A stretch of DNA of 64,000 nt, from NCBI RefSeq assembly GCF_003268775.1, contig NZ_QLSU01000006.1:338409-402408 (forward strand), written 5' to 3'. A program made the translations under genes and the position numbers. Within the stretch, counting starts at the first letter, position 1; each line of letters begins with the position of its first letter. Shown one piece after another: positions 42,876 to 51,572 of this stretch. This stretch comes from Paraburkholderia unamae (GTDB lineage: Bacteria > Pseudomonadota > Gammaproteobacteria > Burkholderiales > Burkholderiaceae). The notes beneath the pieces are model-generated. The model was not told the DNA's origin and made no database searches. It saw only the letters and a program-made list of their open reading frames with translations.

Positions 42876-44324
42876 ATGAAGCTCAAAGACCCCGGACTGT
42901 TGCGCGAGGCCGCGTTCGTTGCCGGCGCGTGGCGGCCGGTTCGCAACGACGGCGCAACGGTAAGCAACCCCACCAACGGCGAACGCGTGGGCGAGCAACC
43001 CATGCTCGCGCTCGCCGAAGTGGACCAGGCAATCGAGTCGGCGCACGCCGCGTTTGGCGCCTGGCGCGAGCATACCGGCAAGGAGCGCGCGGCGGTGCTG
43101 CGCCGCTGGGCCGATCTCGTCATGGCCAACGCGGACGATCTCGCCTGGATCATGACCGCCGAGCAGGGCAAGCCGCTGGCGGAAGCGCGCGGCGAGATCG
43201 CCTATGCGGCCAGCTTTCTCGAATGGTTCGGCGAGGAGGCAAAGCGCGGCTACGGCCACACGATTCCCGAGCCGAGGCGCGGCCAGCGCATCAAGGTCAT
43301 CAAGGAACCGCTGGGCGTGTGTGCGGCCATCACGCCCTGGAACTTCCCTTCGGCGATGGTCACGCGCAAGGTCGCGCCCGCCATAGCCGCGGGCTGCACC
43401 GTCCTGCTCAAGCCGGCGCCGCAAACGCCGTTTTCCGCGCTGGCGCTATGCGTGCTGGCCGAGCGCGCGGGCTTGCCGCAGGGCGTGTTGTCGGTGCTGA
43501 CGGGCGAAGCGCGGATGATCGGCGAGGCGTTCTGCGAGAGTCATCTGATCCGCAAGATTTCGTTTACGGGGTCGACGGCGGTGGGCAAGTCGCTGATGGC
43601 AAACGCCGCCGGCACGCTCAAAAAGCTCTCGCTGGAACTTGGCGGCAATGCGCCGTTCATCGTTTTCGACGACGCCGACGTCGAAGCGGCGGTGGCGGGG
43701 GCGATGGCCTCGAAGTTCAGGAACGCCGGGCAAACCTGCGTGTGCGTCAATCGCTTCTTTGTGCAGCGGGGTATTCACGACGCGTTCGTCGCACGCCTGA
43801 AGGCGGCCGTGGCGGACCTGCGGGTAGGCGACGGCTACGCCGAGGGCACGACGATCGGGCCGCTCGTCAACCACGCCGCGGTCGAGAAGGTGGAGCGGCT
43901 CGTCATGCAGGCGATCGATGCGGGCGCAACGGCCGATCTCGTCGTGCGGGCGCCGGCGGGCGGATCGTTCTATGCGCCCACGGTTCTCACCGGGGTACAG
44001 CCGTCGATGCAGATCTCGCGCGAAGAGATCTTCGGGCCGGTGGCCGCGATCACGCGCTTCGATACGGAAGACGAGGTCATCCGGCTCGCAAACGCCACGC
44101 GCTATGGTCTGGCCGCCTACGTCTACACGCAGAACATGCGCCGCGGCCACCGCATCGAGCGTGAGCTCGAGTACGGAATCATTGGCGTGAATGAAGGGCT
44201 GGTCTCGACCGAAGTTGCGCCGTTCGGCGGCGTAAAGGAATCGGGTTTCGGCAAGGAAGGCTCGTTTTACGGGCTCGATGAGTATCTCGACAGCAAATAC
44301 ATCTGTCACGGCGGCGTTGCCTGA
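42876..44324 (+). CDS. NAD(P)-dependent aldehyde dehydrogenase, succinate-semialdehyde dehydrogenase type
   Basis: This 482-residue member of the ALDH superfamily is closest in motifs to GabD. The oxidising sequence ITPWNFPSAMVTRKVAPAIA and the NAD site SFTGSTAVGKSLM are clear. The catalytic Glu is in LELGGNAP, the catalytic Cys in RNAGQTCVCVN, and EEIFGPVAAITRF lies near the C-terminus. Length is standard. It follows the beta-hydroxyacid dehydrogenase. The likely job is oxidation of a semialdehyde made by that enzyme. Succinate semialdehyde itself is only one possibility. Confidence 0.93.
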   Translation: MKLKDPGLLREAAFVAGAWRPVRNDGATVSNPTNGERVGEQPMLALAEVDQAIESAHAAFGAWREHTGKERAAVLRRWADLVMANADDLAWIMTAEQGKPLAEARGEIAYAASFLEWFGEEAKRGYGHTIPEPRRGQRIKVIKEPLGVCAAITPWNFPSAMVTRKVAPAIAAGCTVLLKPAPQTPFSALALCVLAERAGLPQGVLSVLTGEARMIGEAFCESHLIRKISFTGSTAVGKSLMANAAGTLKKLSLELGGNAPFIVFDDADVEAAVAGAMASKFRNAGQTCVCVNRFFVQRGIHDAFVARLKAAVADLRVGDGYAEGTTIGPLVNHAAVEKVERLVMQAIDAGATADLVVRAPAGGSFYAPTVLTGVQPSMQISREEIFGPVAAITRFDTEDEVIRLANATRYGLAAYVYTQNMRRGHRIERELEYGIIGVNEGLVSTEVAPFGGVKESGFGKEGSFYGLDEYLDSKYICHGGVA

Positions 44325-44360
44325 GCGCGAGGGCAACGCACGACACTACCGGAGTTCGTC

Positions 44361-45266
44361 ATGAATCAAGCAGGAAGTCCATCGTTCGACGTCGAGGTTC
44401 GCGACGTCGATTATCTCAACAAGGCCGGCACGCCGCTGAAGGCCCGGCTCTATCTGCCCCAGGGGGCGGGCCCGTTTCCCATGGTCGTCGAAATTCACGG
44501 CGGCGCCTGGTGCAGGGGCAGCCGGCTCGACGAGCACAATCTGAACGAGACGCTTGCACGGCGCGGCATCGCGGTTGCCGCCATCGATTTCACGATGCCG
44601 CCGGAGGGCAGCTTTCCCGCGTCGCTGCGCGATATCAATCACGCGGTGCGCTGGGTGAAGGCGGCAGCCTCGCAATGGCGCACGCGGCCCGAGCTGGTGG
44701 GCTTGCTCGGCGTTTCGAGCGGCGGCCATCAGGCCGTCGTGACGGCCATGCGGCCGCGCGATCCGCTATTCGCGGCCGAGCTGCCCGAGCCGTCTGCGCC
44801 GCCGGCGAACGTCGACGCGGACGTGGCCTTCGTCGTCGCGTGCTGGCCGGTCATCGACCCGCTTGGCCGCTATCGCTACGCCAAGGCGTTGCAGGCGAGC
44901 GGCAAGCCGTATCCCGAAGCGATCGATCGCGTGATCCCGGACCAGGAGAAGTACTGGCTAACCGAAGAGGCAATGGGCGAGGGCAGCCCGGCGGCCGCAC
45001 TGGAGCGCGGCGAGGGGTTCGAAATGCCCCCTCTGCTCTATATCCAGGGTGAAGAGGACATCGTGCATCCGCGCGCCCATCTCGACCGGTTCGTGGCCGC
45101 CTGGCGCCGTGCGGGCGGTACCGTGACGTTGCAGCTCTACGCCGGCGAAGCGGAGAGTTTCATCACGCGCCGCCCCGGCTCCGCGGGAACCGCCGCCGCC
45201 ATTGCCGATATCGGCGACTTCGTGCTGAAGCAGGGGCAAGCCATCCTGGCGGATTCCTTCTCCTGA
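44361..45266 (+). CDS. Alpha/beta hydrolase, esterase/lipase-like
   Basis: This 301-residue alpha/beta-fold hydrolase has the hormone-sensitive-lipase-like oxyanion motif EIHGGAWCRGS (HGG) and a nucleophile elbow GVSSGGHQ with the catalytic Ser. The acid is probably the Asp in GEEDIVHP. The usual catalytic His motif near the end (GxxHxF) appears as YAGEAESF, with Glu in the His position by eye alignment. It may therefore be a weak or altered hydrolase. There is no signal peptide. It follows the aldehyde dehydrogenase by 36 bases and could open an ester or lactone. Confidence 0.83.
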   Translation: MNQAGSPSFDVEVRDVDYLNKAGTPLKARLYLPQGAGPFPMVVEIHGGAWCRGSRLDEHNLNETLARRGIAVAAIDFTMPPEGSFPASLRDINHAVRWVKAAASQWRTRPELVGLLGVSSGGHQAVVTAMRPRDPLFAAELPEPSAPPANVDADVAFVVACWPVIDPLGRYRYAKALQASGKPYPEAIDRVIPDQEKYWLTEEAMGEGSPAAALERGEGFEMPPLLYIQGEEDIVHPRAHLDRFVAAWRRAGGTVTLQLYAGEAESFITRRPGSAGTAAAIADIGDFVLKQGQAILADSFS

Positions 45267-45308
45267 TCACACCCACGCGCATGCGCCCCGGGACGTTGTC
45301 GGCACAAG

Positions 45309-45324
45309 GTTCAACATGTGAAAC
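45309..45324 (+). promoter_or_regulatory. Regulon motif copy 6 (upstream of SMP-30 gene)
   Basis: GTTCAACATGTGAAAC, identical over 16 bases to copy 5, 127 bases before the SMP-30 start. A possible TTGCCA/TAACAT pair (45346-45371) follows with a short 14-base spacer. Confidence 0.7.
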
Positions 45325-45451
45325 AACGGCCCGTGGCGGCGGTCCTTGCCAGAAAGGGAAAGGGCTAACATGAATCCACGCCGGCCCGCGCGACAAGCGG
45401 CAAGCCAGGCATCCACATAACCCATCGATCCCGCGCCGAGGCACCCATCAC

Positions 45452-46369
45452 ATGAAGGTATTAGCAGAAGGTTTGAAATTTCCCGAAGGTCCGGTCGCAA
45501 TGGCCGATGGCTCCGTCTGCTTCGTCGAGATCGCCGCGGGGCGCGTATCGCGGGTGAGCCGCACCGGCGTCGTCACGGAAGTCGCGAAAACCGGTGGCGG
45601 CCCCAACGGTCTCGCCGTGGGCCCCGATGGCGCGCTGTACGTCTGCAACAACGGTGGTTTCCTCACCCGCGAGGTCGACGGTGAAACCCACGTCATTCAC
45701 GGCGAGTTGCCCGCCGACTACGTGAGCGGCTCCATCCAGCGCGTCGATCCGCATACGGGGGAGGTCACGACGCTCTATACCCGCTGCGGCGACGTGGCGC
45801 TGAGCGCCCCGAACGATCTCGTGTTCGACGCCTACGGCGGCTTTTATTTCACGGATTTCGGCAAGATCCGCAAGCGCAGCCGCGACACGGGCAGCGTGTA
45901 TTACGCCTTGCCCGATGGGCGCTCGATCCGGGAGGTCGTGCATCCCATCGCGAATCCGAATGGCATTGGTCTCTCGCCCGACCAGCGCACGCTCTATGTG
46001 GCAGAAACCGAAACGTCGCGGCTGTGGGCGTTCTCGATCCGCGAGCCGGGCAGCGTGGAGAGGCACGGCTTTCCCTCGCCGAACGGCGGCCGGCTGGTGT
46101 GCGGCTTGCCGGGCTACCAGCGCTTCGACAGCCTCGCGCTGGAGGCGGGCGGCAACCTCTGCGTGGGCACGCTGATCGCCGGGCAGGTGACGGTGATCAG
46201 CCCCGAAGGGCAGGTCGTGCGCCAGGTGGCCATGCCCGAAGCGTATCCCACGAACATCTGCTTTGGCGGGCACGGCATGCGCAAGGCTTATGTGACGCTC
46301 TCGCATACCGGCCGGCTGGTCGAGCTCGACTGGGATGCGCCGGGACTCGAACTGAACTTCAACGCCTGA
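45452..46369 (+). CDS. SMP-30/gluconolactonase-family protein (cassette 2, first)
   Basis: This 305-residue beta-propeller lactonase has the metal-binding Glu in LKFPEGPVAMADG, an Asn-Asp in APNDLVFD, an Asn in ANPNGIGLSPDQ and an Asp in QRFDSLALE. The blocks match the classic regucalcin/gluconolactonase pattern better than the two TRAP-linked SMP-30 proteins at 36794 and 51573, from which it is clearly divergent. It has its own motif-bearing promoter region and is followed by an MHS transporter gene. Confidence 0.9.
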   Translation: MKVLAEGLKFPEGPVAMADGSVCFVEIAAGRVSRVSRTGVVTEVAKTGGGPNGLAVGPDGALYVCNNGGFLTREVDGETHVIHGELPADYVSGSIQRVDPHTGEVTTLYTRCGDVALSAPNDLVFDAYGGFYFTDFGKIRKRSRDTGSVYYALPDGRSIREVVHPIANPNGIGLSPDQRTLYVAETETSRLWAFSIREPGSVERHGFPSPNGGRLVCGLPGYQRFDSLALEAGGNLCVGTLIAGQVTVISPEGQVVRQVAMPEAYPTNICFGGHGMRKAYVTLSHTGRLVELDWDAPGLELNFNA

Positions 46370-46494
46370 GCGGTTCTGCACGCCGGGGCTCTCCCGGCGC
46401 AATACCGGGCAACCGGACAAGCAACCGGACAACCAACAAGACAAGCGGCTCGCACCGGATCGGCGTCGTATGGAAGCGAGCGCGAGGAGACATG

Positions 46495-47814
46495 ATGAAC
46501 ATGACGAACGACGGGAGCGCGCGGCCAGCGCTCTGGCGAGTGTGCGTGGCCGCCGTGGCCGGGTCGACCATTGAAGGTTTCGATTTTCTCGCCTACGGCA
46601 CGGCCTCGGCACTGGTCTTCGGGAAGGTATTTTTCGCGAATCTCGATCCGACCACGGCCACCATCGCCTCGTTTGCGACGTTTGCCACCGGCTTGCTCGC
46701 GAGGCCCGTGGGTGGCGTGATCTTCGGCCACTACGGCGACCGCGTCGGCCGCAAGGCCATGCTTTCCATCAGCCTCATCCTCATGGGCATTTCCACGCTG
46801 GGCATCGGGCTCGTTCCGGGTTATGCGGCGATCGGCGCGCTCGCGCCCATTTTGCTTGTGCTCTTGCGCATGATGCAGGGCGTGGCGTTCGGCGGCGAAT
46901 TCGGCGGCGCGATTCTGATGGCCGTGGAGCATGCGCCGCCGCGCTGGAAGGGCGTACTCGGCGCGCTGCCGCTCGCGGGCGTGCCCATGGGGCTGGTCCT
47001 TTCGGCGCTGTCGTTTTCATTCGTCACGCGATTGCCCGAGGCCGACTTCCTGAGCTGGGGATGGCGCTTGCCGTTCATCGCCAGCATCGTGCTCGTGGCG
47101 GGCGGCTACTATATCCGCTCGTCGATTCCGGAAACGCCCGACTTCGTCGAAGTGCAAAAGCAGCGCCGCACCGCGAACGTGCCGTCGCTGGAGGTCCTGC
47201 GCGCGCACGGCAAGCTGCTGCTGCTCACCATCGGCAACAAGCTGGGTGAAGTGACGCTCTATTACACCGTTACGGTCTTCCTGATCGCCTATGCGGCGAA
47301 ACTCGGCTTCAGCAAGGCCGACACGCTGCACGCGCTGCTGGTTGGCGCGTGCTGCCAGGTGGCGGGCATGATCGTGGTGGGCTGGCTGTGCTCGAAAGTC
47401 GGCGGCCGCAGCGTCGCGCGCATTGGCGGCGTGGCCATGGCGCTGTCGATTTCCGCGTTGATCGCGATGATCGAAACGCATGATCCGTTCTACCTCACGC
47501 TTGCGCTCGCCCTCGCGCTGGGCGTGGTTCATCCGCTCGTTTATGCGCCGCAAGCGGCGTTCTACAGCGCGCAGTTTCCCGCCGAACTGCGTTACTCGGG
47601 CCTTTCGCTCGCCATTCAGCTCGGTGCCGCCATCGGGGGCGGCATGGCGCCGATCATCGCCACCCAGTTGAGCGCCCAATACGCGAGCCTGACGCCGATT
47701 GCGTTCTATGTCGGTGGCGTCGGCTTGCTCGGTACGCTGTGCGCCTGCTTCATGCGCGCGGGCGATGCGCACGAAAGCGAGGAACCCGCGCTCGGCGCCG
47801 CTCGCACCCATTGA
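46495..47814 (+). CDS. MFS transporter, metabolite:H+ symporter (MHS) type
   Basis: This inner-membrane importer of about 439 residues and 12 helices has the MHS-type N-terminus (AGSTIEGFDFLAYGTAS), loop motif GHYGDRVGRKAML, and GVAFGGEFGGAILMAVEHAP in helix 4-5. Relatives carry shikimate, proline/betaine, citrate or alpha-ketoglutarate. AGGAG is five bases before the ATG at 46495; the ATG at 46492 is too close to it. It gives cassette 2 a second uptake route beside the TRAP system. Confidence 0.92.
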   Translation: MNMTNDGSARPALWRVCVAAVAGSTIEGFDFLAYGTASALVFGKVFFANLDPTTATIASFATFATGLLARPVGGVIFGHYGDRVGRKAMLSISLILMGISTLGIGLVPGYAAIGALAPILLVLLRMMQGVAFGGEFGGAILMAVEHAPPRWKGVLGALPLAGVPMGLVLSALSFSFVTRLPEADFLSWGWRLPFIASIVLVAGGYYIRSSIPETPDFVEVQKQRRTANVPSLEVLRAHGKLLLLTIGNKLGEVTLYYTVTVFLIAYAAKLGFSKADTLHALLVGACCQVAGMIVVGWLCSKVGGRSVARIGGVAMALSISALIAMIETHDPFYLTLALALALGVVHPLVYAPQAAFYSAQFPAELRYSGLSLAIQLGAAIGGGMAPIIATQLSAQYASLTPIAFYVGGVGLLGTLCACFMRAGDAHESEEPALGAARTH

Positions 47815-47826
47815 GCCGGGGCGAGC

Positions 47827-48450
47827 GTGACGGCCTGGAGCGTGCCCGCCGTGACAGCCGGCATGACGCTGTCCATCCTCCTCGCGTTCGTGACTTCCAG
47901 CATCGACGACTTCGTGCTGCTGGTTTGTCTCTATGCGGAGCGCCGCGTGCCGGCTCGCGAGGTCACCGTTGCGAAACTGGCTTGCGCCGCGCTCTCGCTC
48001 GGTCTGGCGCTCGCTTGCGCGCGTGCGTGCCTGGCGTTGCCGCTGCCCGTCTCGCGGGCCGTGGGGCTCGTGCCGCTCGCCCTCGGCATCAAGCGCCTCG
48101 CCGAACGGCGCTCGGCGCCGCAGGGCGTCCGCGCCGAACCGGAACCCGAACGATCGGGCGCGCACGCGGAGCGTGCCGTGCGGCGCTTCGCACGGTGCCT
48201 CTTCATTCTCCTTGCGGCAAGCCTCGACAATATCGCGCTCTACATTCCGCTGTTCGCGCAGGGAAGTCACGGCGAAGCGGCGCTCGCATGGGCCGTCGTC
48301 ATGCCGATGACCTTGCTGCTGTGCACGGCTGCGCTGGTGTCGAGCCGCCTGCGCGTGCCGCTTCGAGCACGCCGTCTGCGCCTTGACGCCGTCGTGCCGT
48401 ACCTGATGATTTATATCGGTATCAAGGCGCTCGCAGCCTCGCTGCTCTGA
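47827..48450 (+). CDS. CadD-like (cadmium resistance transporter family) membrane protein
   Basis: This 207-residue protein with five or six predicted helices shows CadD-family marks. TSSIDDFVLLVCLYAERR carries the acidic pair after helix 1, followed by GLVPLALGIKRL, LLAASLDNIALYIPLFAQGS and PYLMIYIGIKAL at the end. The family exports cadmium or other solutes and is distantly related to LysE-type exporters. The start is a GTG 13 bases after the MHS transporter stop, so the two are likely cotranscribed. In this setting it could export an end product or metal; nothing in the sequence decides. Confidence 0.75.
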   Translation: MTAWSVPAVTAGMTLSILLAFVTSSIDDFVLLVCLYAERRVPAREVTVAKLACAALSLGLALACARACLALPLPVSRAVGLVPLALGIKRLAERRSAPQGVRAEPEPERSGAHAERAVRRFARCLFILLAASLDNIALYIPLFAQGSHGEAALAWAVVMPMTLLLCTAALVSSRLRVPLRARRLRLDAVVPYLMIYIGIKALAASLL

Positions 48451-48505
48451 AGTGCACTCGTACCCGTACCGGCGCCACGCCTGAATGCCTGCCGCCTCGC
48501 GCACA

Positions 48506-48522
48506 GTTTCAGCATTCGAAAC
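48506..48522 (+). promoter_or_regulatory. Regulon motif copy 7 (upstream of TRAP operon 2)
   Basis: GTTTCAGCATTCGAAAC has perfect GTTTC/GAAAC arms and matches copies 5 and 6 at 12 of 16 aligned positions. It lies 102 bases before the DctP start. Confidence 0.55.
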
Positions 48523-48624
48523 TTCGGCCGCGCGCGGTGTTATCGGGCGTACGTGAAGCGGCTATCGTTATCTGGTGCCGCCGACATGAACCGGCGGCCC
48601 AACAAACACCAAACGGAGACAATG

Positions 48625-49629
48625 ATGACGATCACAACGCGCGGCCGCCGAAGCCGCTGGCTCATGCATGCCTGCACCGTCGCGCTTGCGGCCTGTAGCG
48701 TGAGCGCCGCGAGCGCCGCTGAGAACTGGCGGGCCTACACGTATAACGCGGTCGCGACCGTCACCCCGGTCAAGGGCATGCAGGCCATGCTGGACGAGAT
48801 TCGCGCCGAAACCGGAGGACAACTGAATATCCGCCTCAACGTCGGCGGCACGCTTCCGATTACCGAGAGCAATATCACCCAGGCCGTTGCCGACAACATG
48901 GTGCAGATGGGCGACGACGCGGGCTTCGTCGGCAACCTGCCGGTGGGCGGGCTCGTGCGTCTGCCGCTGCTGCTGGGCACCCGCGCGGATTTCGACAAGG
49001 CGTGGCGCATCGAGGCGCCGTACCTGCGCGACGAACTGCGGGCCAAGCATATCGTGCTGCTCGGCCGCTATATCTACCCTGAGAACGTGATGTGGTCCAA
49101 GCGCAAGCTGACATCGCTCGCGGACCTGCAAGGCCAGAAGGTGCGCGTGATATCGCCGGAACAGGCGCAGTTCATCAAGGTGCTCGGCGGCATTCCGATT
49201 ACGCTCGGCCCGGCGGAAGTGGCGCCGGCGCTCGACCGTGGCGTGATCGACGGCGTGCTCACGGCAACCTCGGGATACGGCTATGTCTGGCGCGATCTTC
49301 TTAAATATAGCTACCGATTGAATGTCAGTTATATCGACTCGCTCATTCTCGTCAACGAGGACGCCTGGAACACGCTGTCTCCCGAGGTGCAGGCCAAGGT
49401 GCAGGCATCGGTCGACAAATACACGTCGCTCATCACGACGCAGATGGTGACGGAAGACGACCAGCTCACGAAGAAGCTGGCCGCTTCCGGCATGGTGATC
49501 ACCGAGCCGAGCGCGGCGGATCTCGCAGAGGCCGAGCGGCGCATCAGTCCGTACTGGAAGGCATGGGGCGAGCGGCGGCCGGACCTGCAAAGCGCCTTGC
49601 AGAAAGTGCGTACTGCGGTAGGGAGGTGA
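48625..49629 (+). CDS. TRAP solute-binding protein of cassette 2 (DctP family)
   Basis: This 334-residue periplasmic protein has a signal peptide ending about SAASAA, with mature start ENWRAYTYNAVATV. Shared blocks with the protein at 33877 include RVISPEQAQF, LDRGVIDGVLTATSGYGY and SYIDSLILVNEDAW; more than half of positions look identical. GGAG is six bases before the ATG at 48625; an adjacent ATG at 48622 is possible. The next two genes complete the importer. Confidence 0.93.
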   Translation: MTITTRGRRSRWLMHACTVALAACSVSAASAAENWRAYTYNAVATVTPVKGMQAMLDEIRAETGGQLNIRLNVGGTLPITESNITQAVADNMVQMGDDAGFVGNLPVGGLVRLPLLLGTRADFDKAWRIEAPYLRDELRAKHIVLLGRYIYPENVMWSKRKLTSLADLQGQKVRVISPEQAQFIKVLGGIPITLGPAEVAPALDRGVIDGVLTATSGYGYVWRDLLKYSYRLNVSYIDSLILVNEDAWNTLSPEVQAKVQASVDKYTSLITTQMVTEDDQLTKKLAASGMVITEPSAADLAEAERRISPYWKAWGERRPDLQSALQKVRTAVGR

Positions 49630-49630
49630 G

Positions 49631-50233
49631 ATGAGCGAGATCGGCAAACCCCTGCCCGTTGCTGGCGGGATGAACGTTGCCTCAGCCGCGTGTGAGCTCG
49701 ACGCCGGACACGACGCCGGACACGCCGCGCCCGCCACGGAAGGCATGGTGGAGACGCTGGCGCGCTGGGTCGTGCACGCCGTCGTGATTGGCCTGCTGGC
49801 GATGATGGGCGTCGAAATGTTCGTGCGCGCGGCGCTCGGCATGTCGATGCAGATCAGCAACGAGGTGGGCGGCTATGCGCTGGTGGCGATCTGCTTTCTG
49901 TCGCTGGCGTCCGGCCAGTCGCTTCATGCGTATCACCGCGTGCAGTTCGTGGACCGCTGGCTGGGAGGCGCGGCGCAGGCGTGGCTGAAGCTCGTGTTCG
50001 ACGCGCTTTCGCTGTTGGTTGCGTGCGTGCTGCTCGGCGAAATGGTGCGCTTCGAAATGCTCACATGGCAATCGGGTGACGTGGCGGCGACTTCCCTGAT
50101 GACGCCGCTCTGGCTGCCGCGCGCCGCCATGCTGCTGGGCGTGGCCGGGCTCGCCTGCGCGTTGGTCCGCACGCTGGCCGCCGACGCGCGCCGTATCCGT
50201 GGCGGCCAGTCCGTCGAACCGCGGCGCGCTTGA
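49631..50233 (+). CDS. TRAP small permease of cassette 2 (DctQ family)
   Basis: This 200-residue protein has a long N-terminal cytoplasmic tail (about 50 residues) and four helices. It includes ISNEVGGYALVAICFLSLAS and TWQSGDVAATSLMTPLWLPR, the same signature as the DctQ at 34886. GGGAGGTGAG directly precedes the ATG, one base after the DctP stop. Confidence 0.91.
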   Translation: MSEIGKPLPVAGGMNVASAACELDAGHDAGHAAPATEGMVETLARWVVHAVVIGLLAMMGVEMFVRAALGMSMQISNEVGGYALVAICFLSLASGQSLHAYHRVQFVDRWLGGAAQAWLKLVFDALSLLVACVLLGEMVRFEMLTWQSGDVAATSLMTPLWLPRAAMLLGVAGLACALVRTLAADARRIRGGQSVEPRRA

Positions 50234-50245
50234 AGGAGAATGAAT

Positions 50246-51550
50246 ATGGATGGTGCAGTGCTGATCGTGACGATCTTTGTTCTCTTCATCGGGTTGCTGG
50301 CGGCGGGCATGGCCGTGCCGTTCGCCATTCTTCTGCCCGCCGTGCTCTACCTGTTCCTGCAAGGCGGCTGGGCGGCGCTGCACGGTCTTGGCATGGCGAG
50401 CTGGGGCAGCATGGACAGCTATACGCTCACGGCCATTCCGCTGTTCGTGCTGATGGCCGAGATCCTCCAGGGCAGCGGGCTTGGCGTGCGCGTGTACAAC
50501 GGTCTCGCGCGTCTCGTGCGGCGCGTGCCGGGCGGTCTCTTGCAGACGAATATCGCGGGCTGTGCGGTGTTCGCGGCCGTCAGCGGTTCGAGCATCGCGA
50601 CGGCGGCGTCGATCGGGCAAGTGGCGCTGCCGCAGCTCAAGGCGCGCAAGTACGATATGCGTGTGGCCACAGGCTCGCTGGCCGCGGGCGGCACGCTCGG
50701 CATTCTCGTGCCGCCATCGATCGGCATGATCGTGTATGCGTCGTTCACGGACACATCCGTGGTCAAGCTGTTCATGGCCGGTGTCGTGCCCGGCGTGGCG
50801 CTCACGCTCATGTTCATGGCCTACGTGGTGGTGGCCGCGCTGCTGCGTCCGCATATCGCGCCCGACAATAGCGGCGACGCACCGCCCATGAGCGCACTGC
50901 GGGCGATTTTCGACATCGTGCCCTTCATGCTGTTGATTGCGGGCATCATGGGCGCGATCTATAGCGGCATTGCCACGCCCACCGAGGCCGCGGCCGCCGG
51001 TTGTCTCTTCGCGCTCGTCATCGCACGCGTGTTTGGCACGCTGACGTGGCGCGTGCTGTATGAAGCGCTCAAGCGCTCGATGCTCACCGTCAGCAATATT
51101 CTCTTCATCACGTATGCCGCTTTCATCTTCTCGTATGCCATGGCTTTTGCAGGCGTTGGAGAGGAAATCACCCGCTTCATCATTTCGATGCAGTTGAGCA
51201 AGGCGGGCTTCTTCGTCGCGCTCTTCGTGCTGTTCACGTTGCTGGGCGCATTGGTGGAAAGCCTCGGCATGATCGTGATTACCGTGCCCTTGCTCTACCC
51301 GCTGCTGTCGAGCTATGGCATCGACCCGGTGTGGTTCGGCGTGGTCGTCGTGGTGTTCATCGAAATGGGGCAGATCACGCCGCCTATCGGTATCAACCTG
51401 TTCGTGATTCAGGGCATCTCACGCGGGAATCTCGCCGACGTGGTGGCCGGCACCGTGCCCTTTCACGCGCTGATGTTCGTGCTCCTCGCACTGCTCATGG
51501 TGTGGCCGGAGCTCGCGCTGTGGCTGCCCAATCATCTGGCCGCCGGTTGA
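50246..51550 (+). CDS. TRAP large permease of cassette 2 (DctM family)
   Basis: This 434-residue channel subunit has TAIPLFVLMAEILQGSGLG, SGSSIATAASIGQ, AGGTLGILVPPSIGMIVYA and ITPPIGINLFVIQGISRG, nearly the same blocks as the protein at 35467. GGAG is seven bases before the ATG at 50246; the ATG at 50240 is too close to it. An SMP-30 gene follows by 22 bases, as in cassette 1. Confidence 0.94.
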   Translation: MDGAVLIVTIFVLFIGLLAAGMAVPFAILLPAVLYLFLQGGWAALHGLGMASWGSMDSYTLTAIPLFVLMAEILQGSGLGVRVYNGLARLVRRVPGGLLQTNIAGCAVFAAVSGSSIATAASIGQVALPQLKARKYDMRVATGSLAAGGTLGILVPPSIGMIVYASFTDTSVVKLFMAGVVPGVALTLMFMAYVVVAALLRPHIAPDNSGDAPPMSALRAIFDIVPFMLLIAGIMGAIYSGIATPTEAAAAGCLFALVIARVFGTLTWRVLYEALKRSMLTVSNILFITYAAFIFSYAMAFAGVGEEITRFIISMQLSKAGFFVALFVLFTLLGALVESLGMIVITVPLLYPLLSSYGIDPVWFGVVVVVFIEMGQITPPIGINLFVIQGISRGNLADVVAGTVPFHALMFVLLALLMVWPELALWLPNHLAAG

Positions 51551-51572
51551 GCCGGGGCCTCTGGAGATCATC

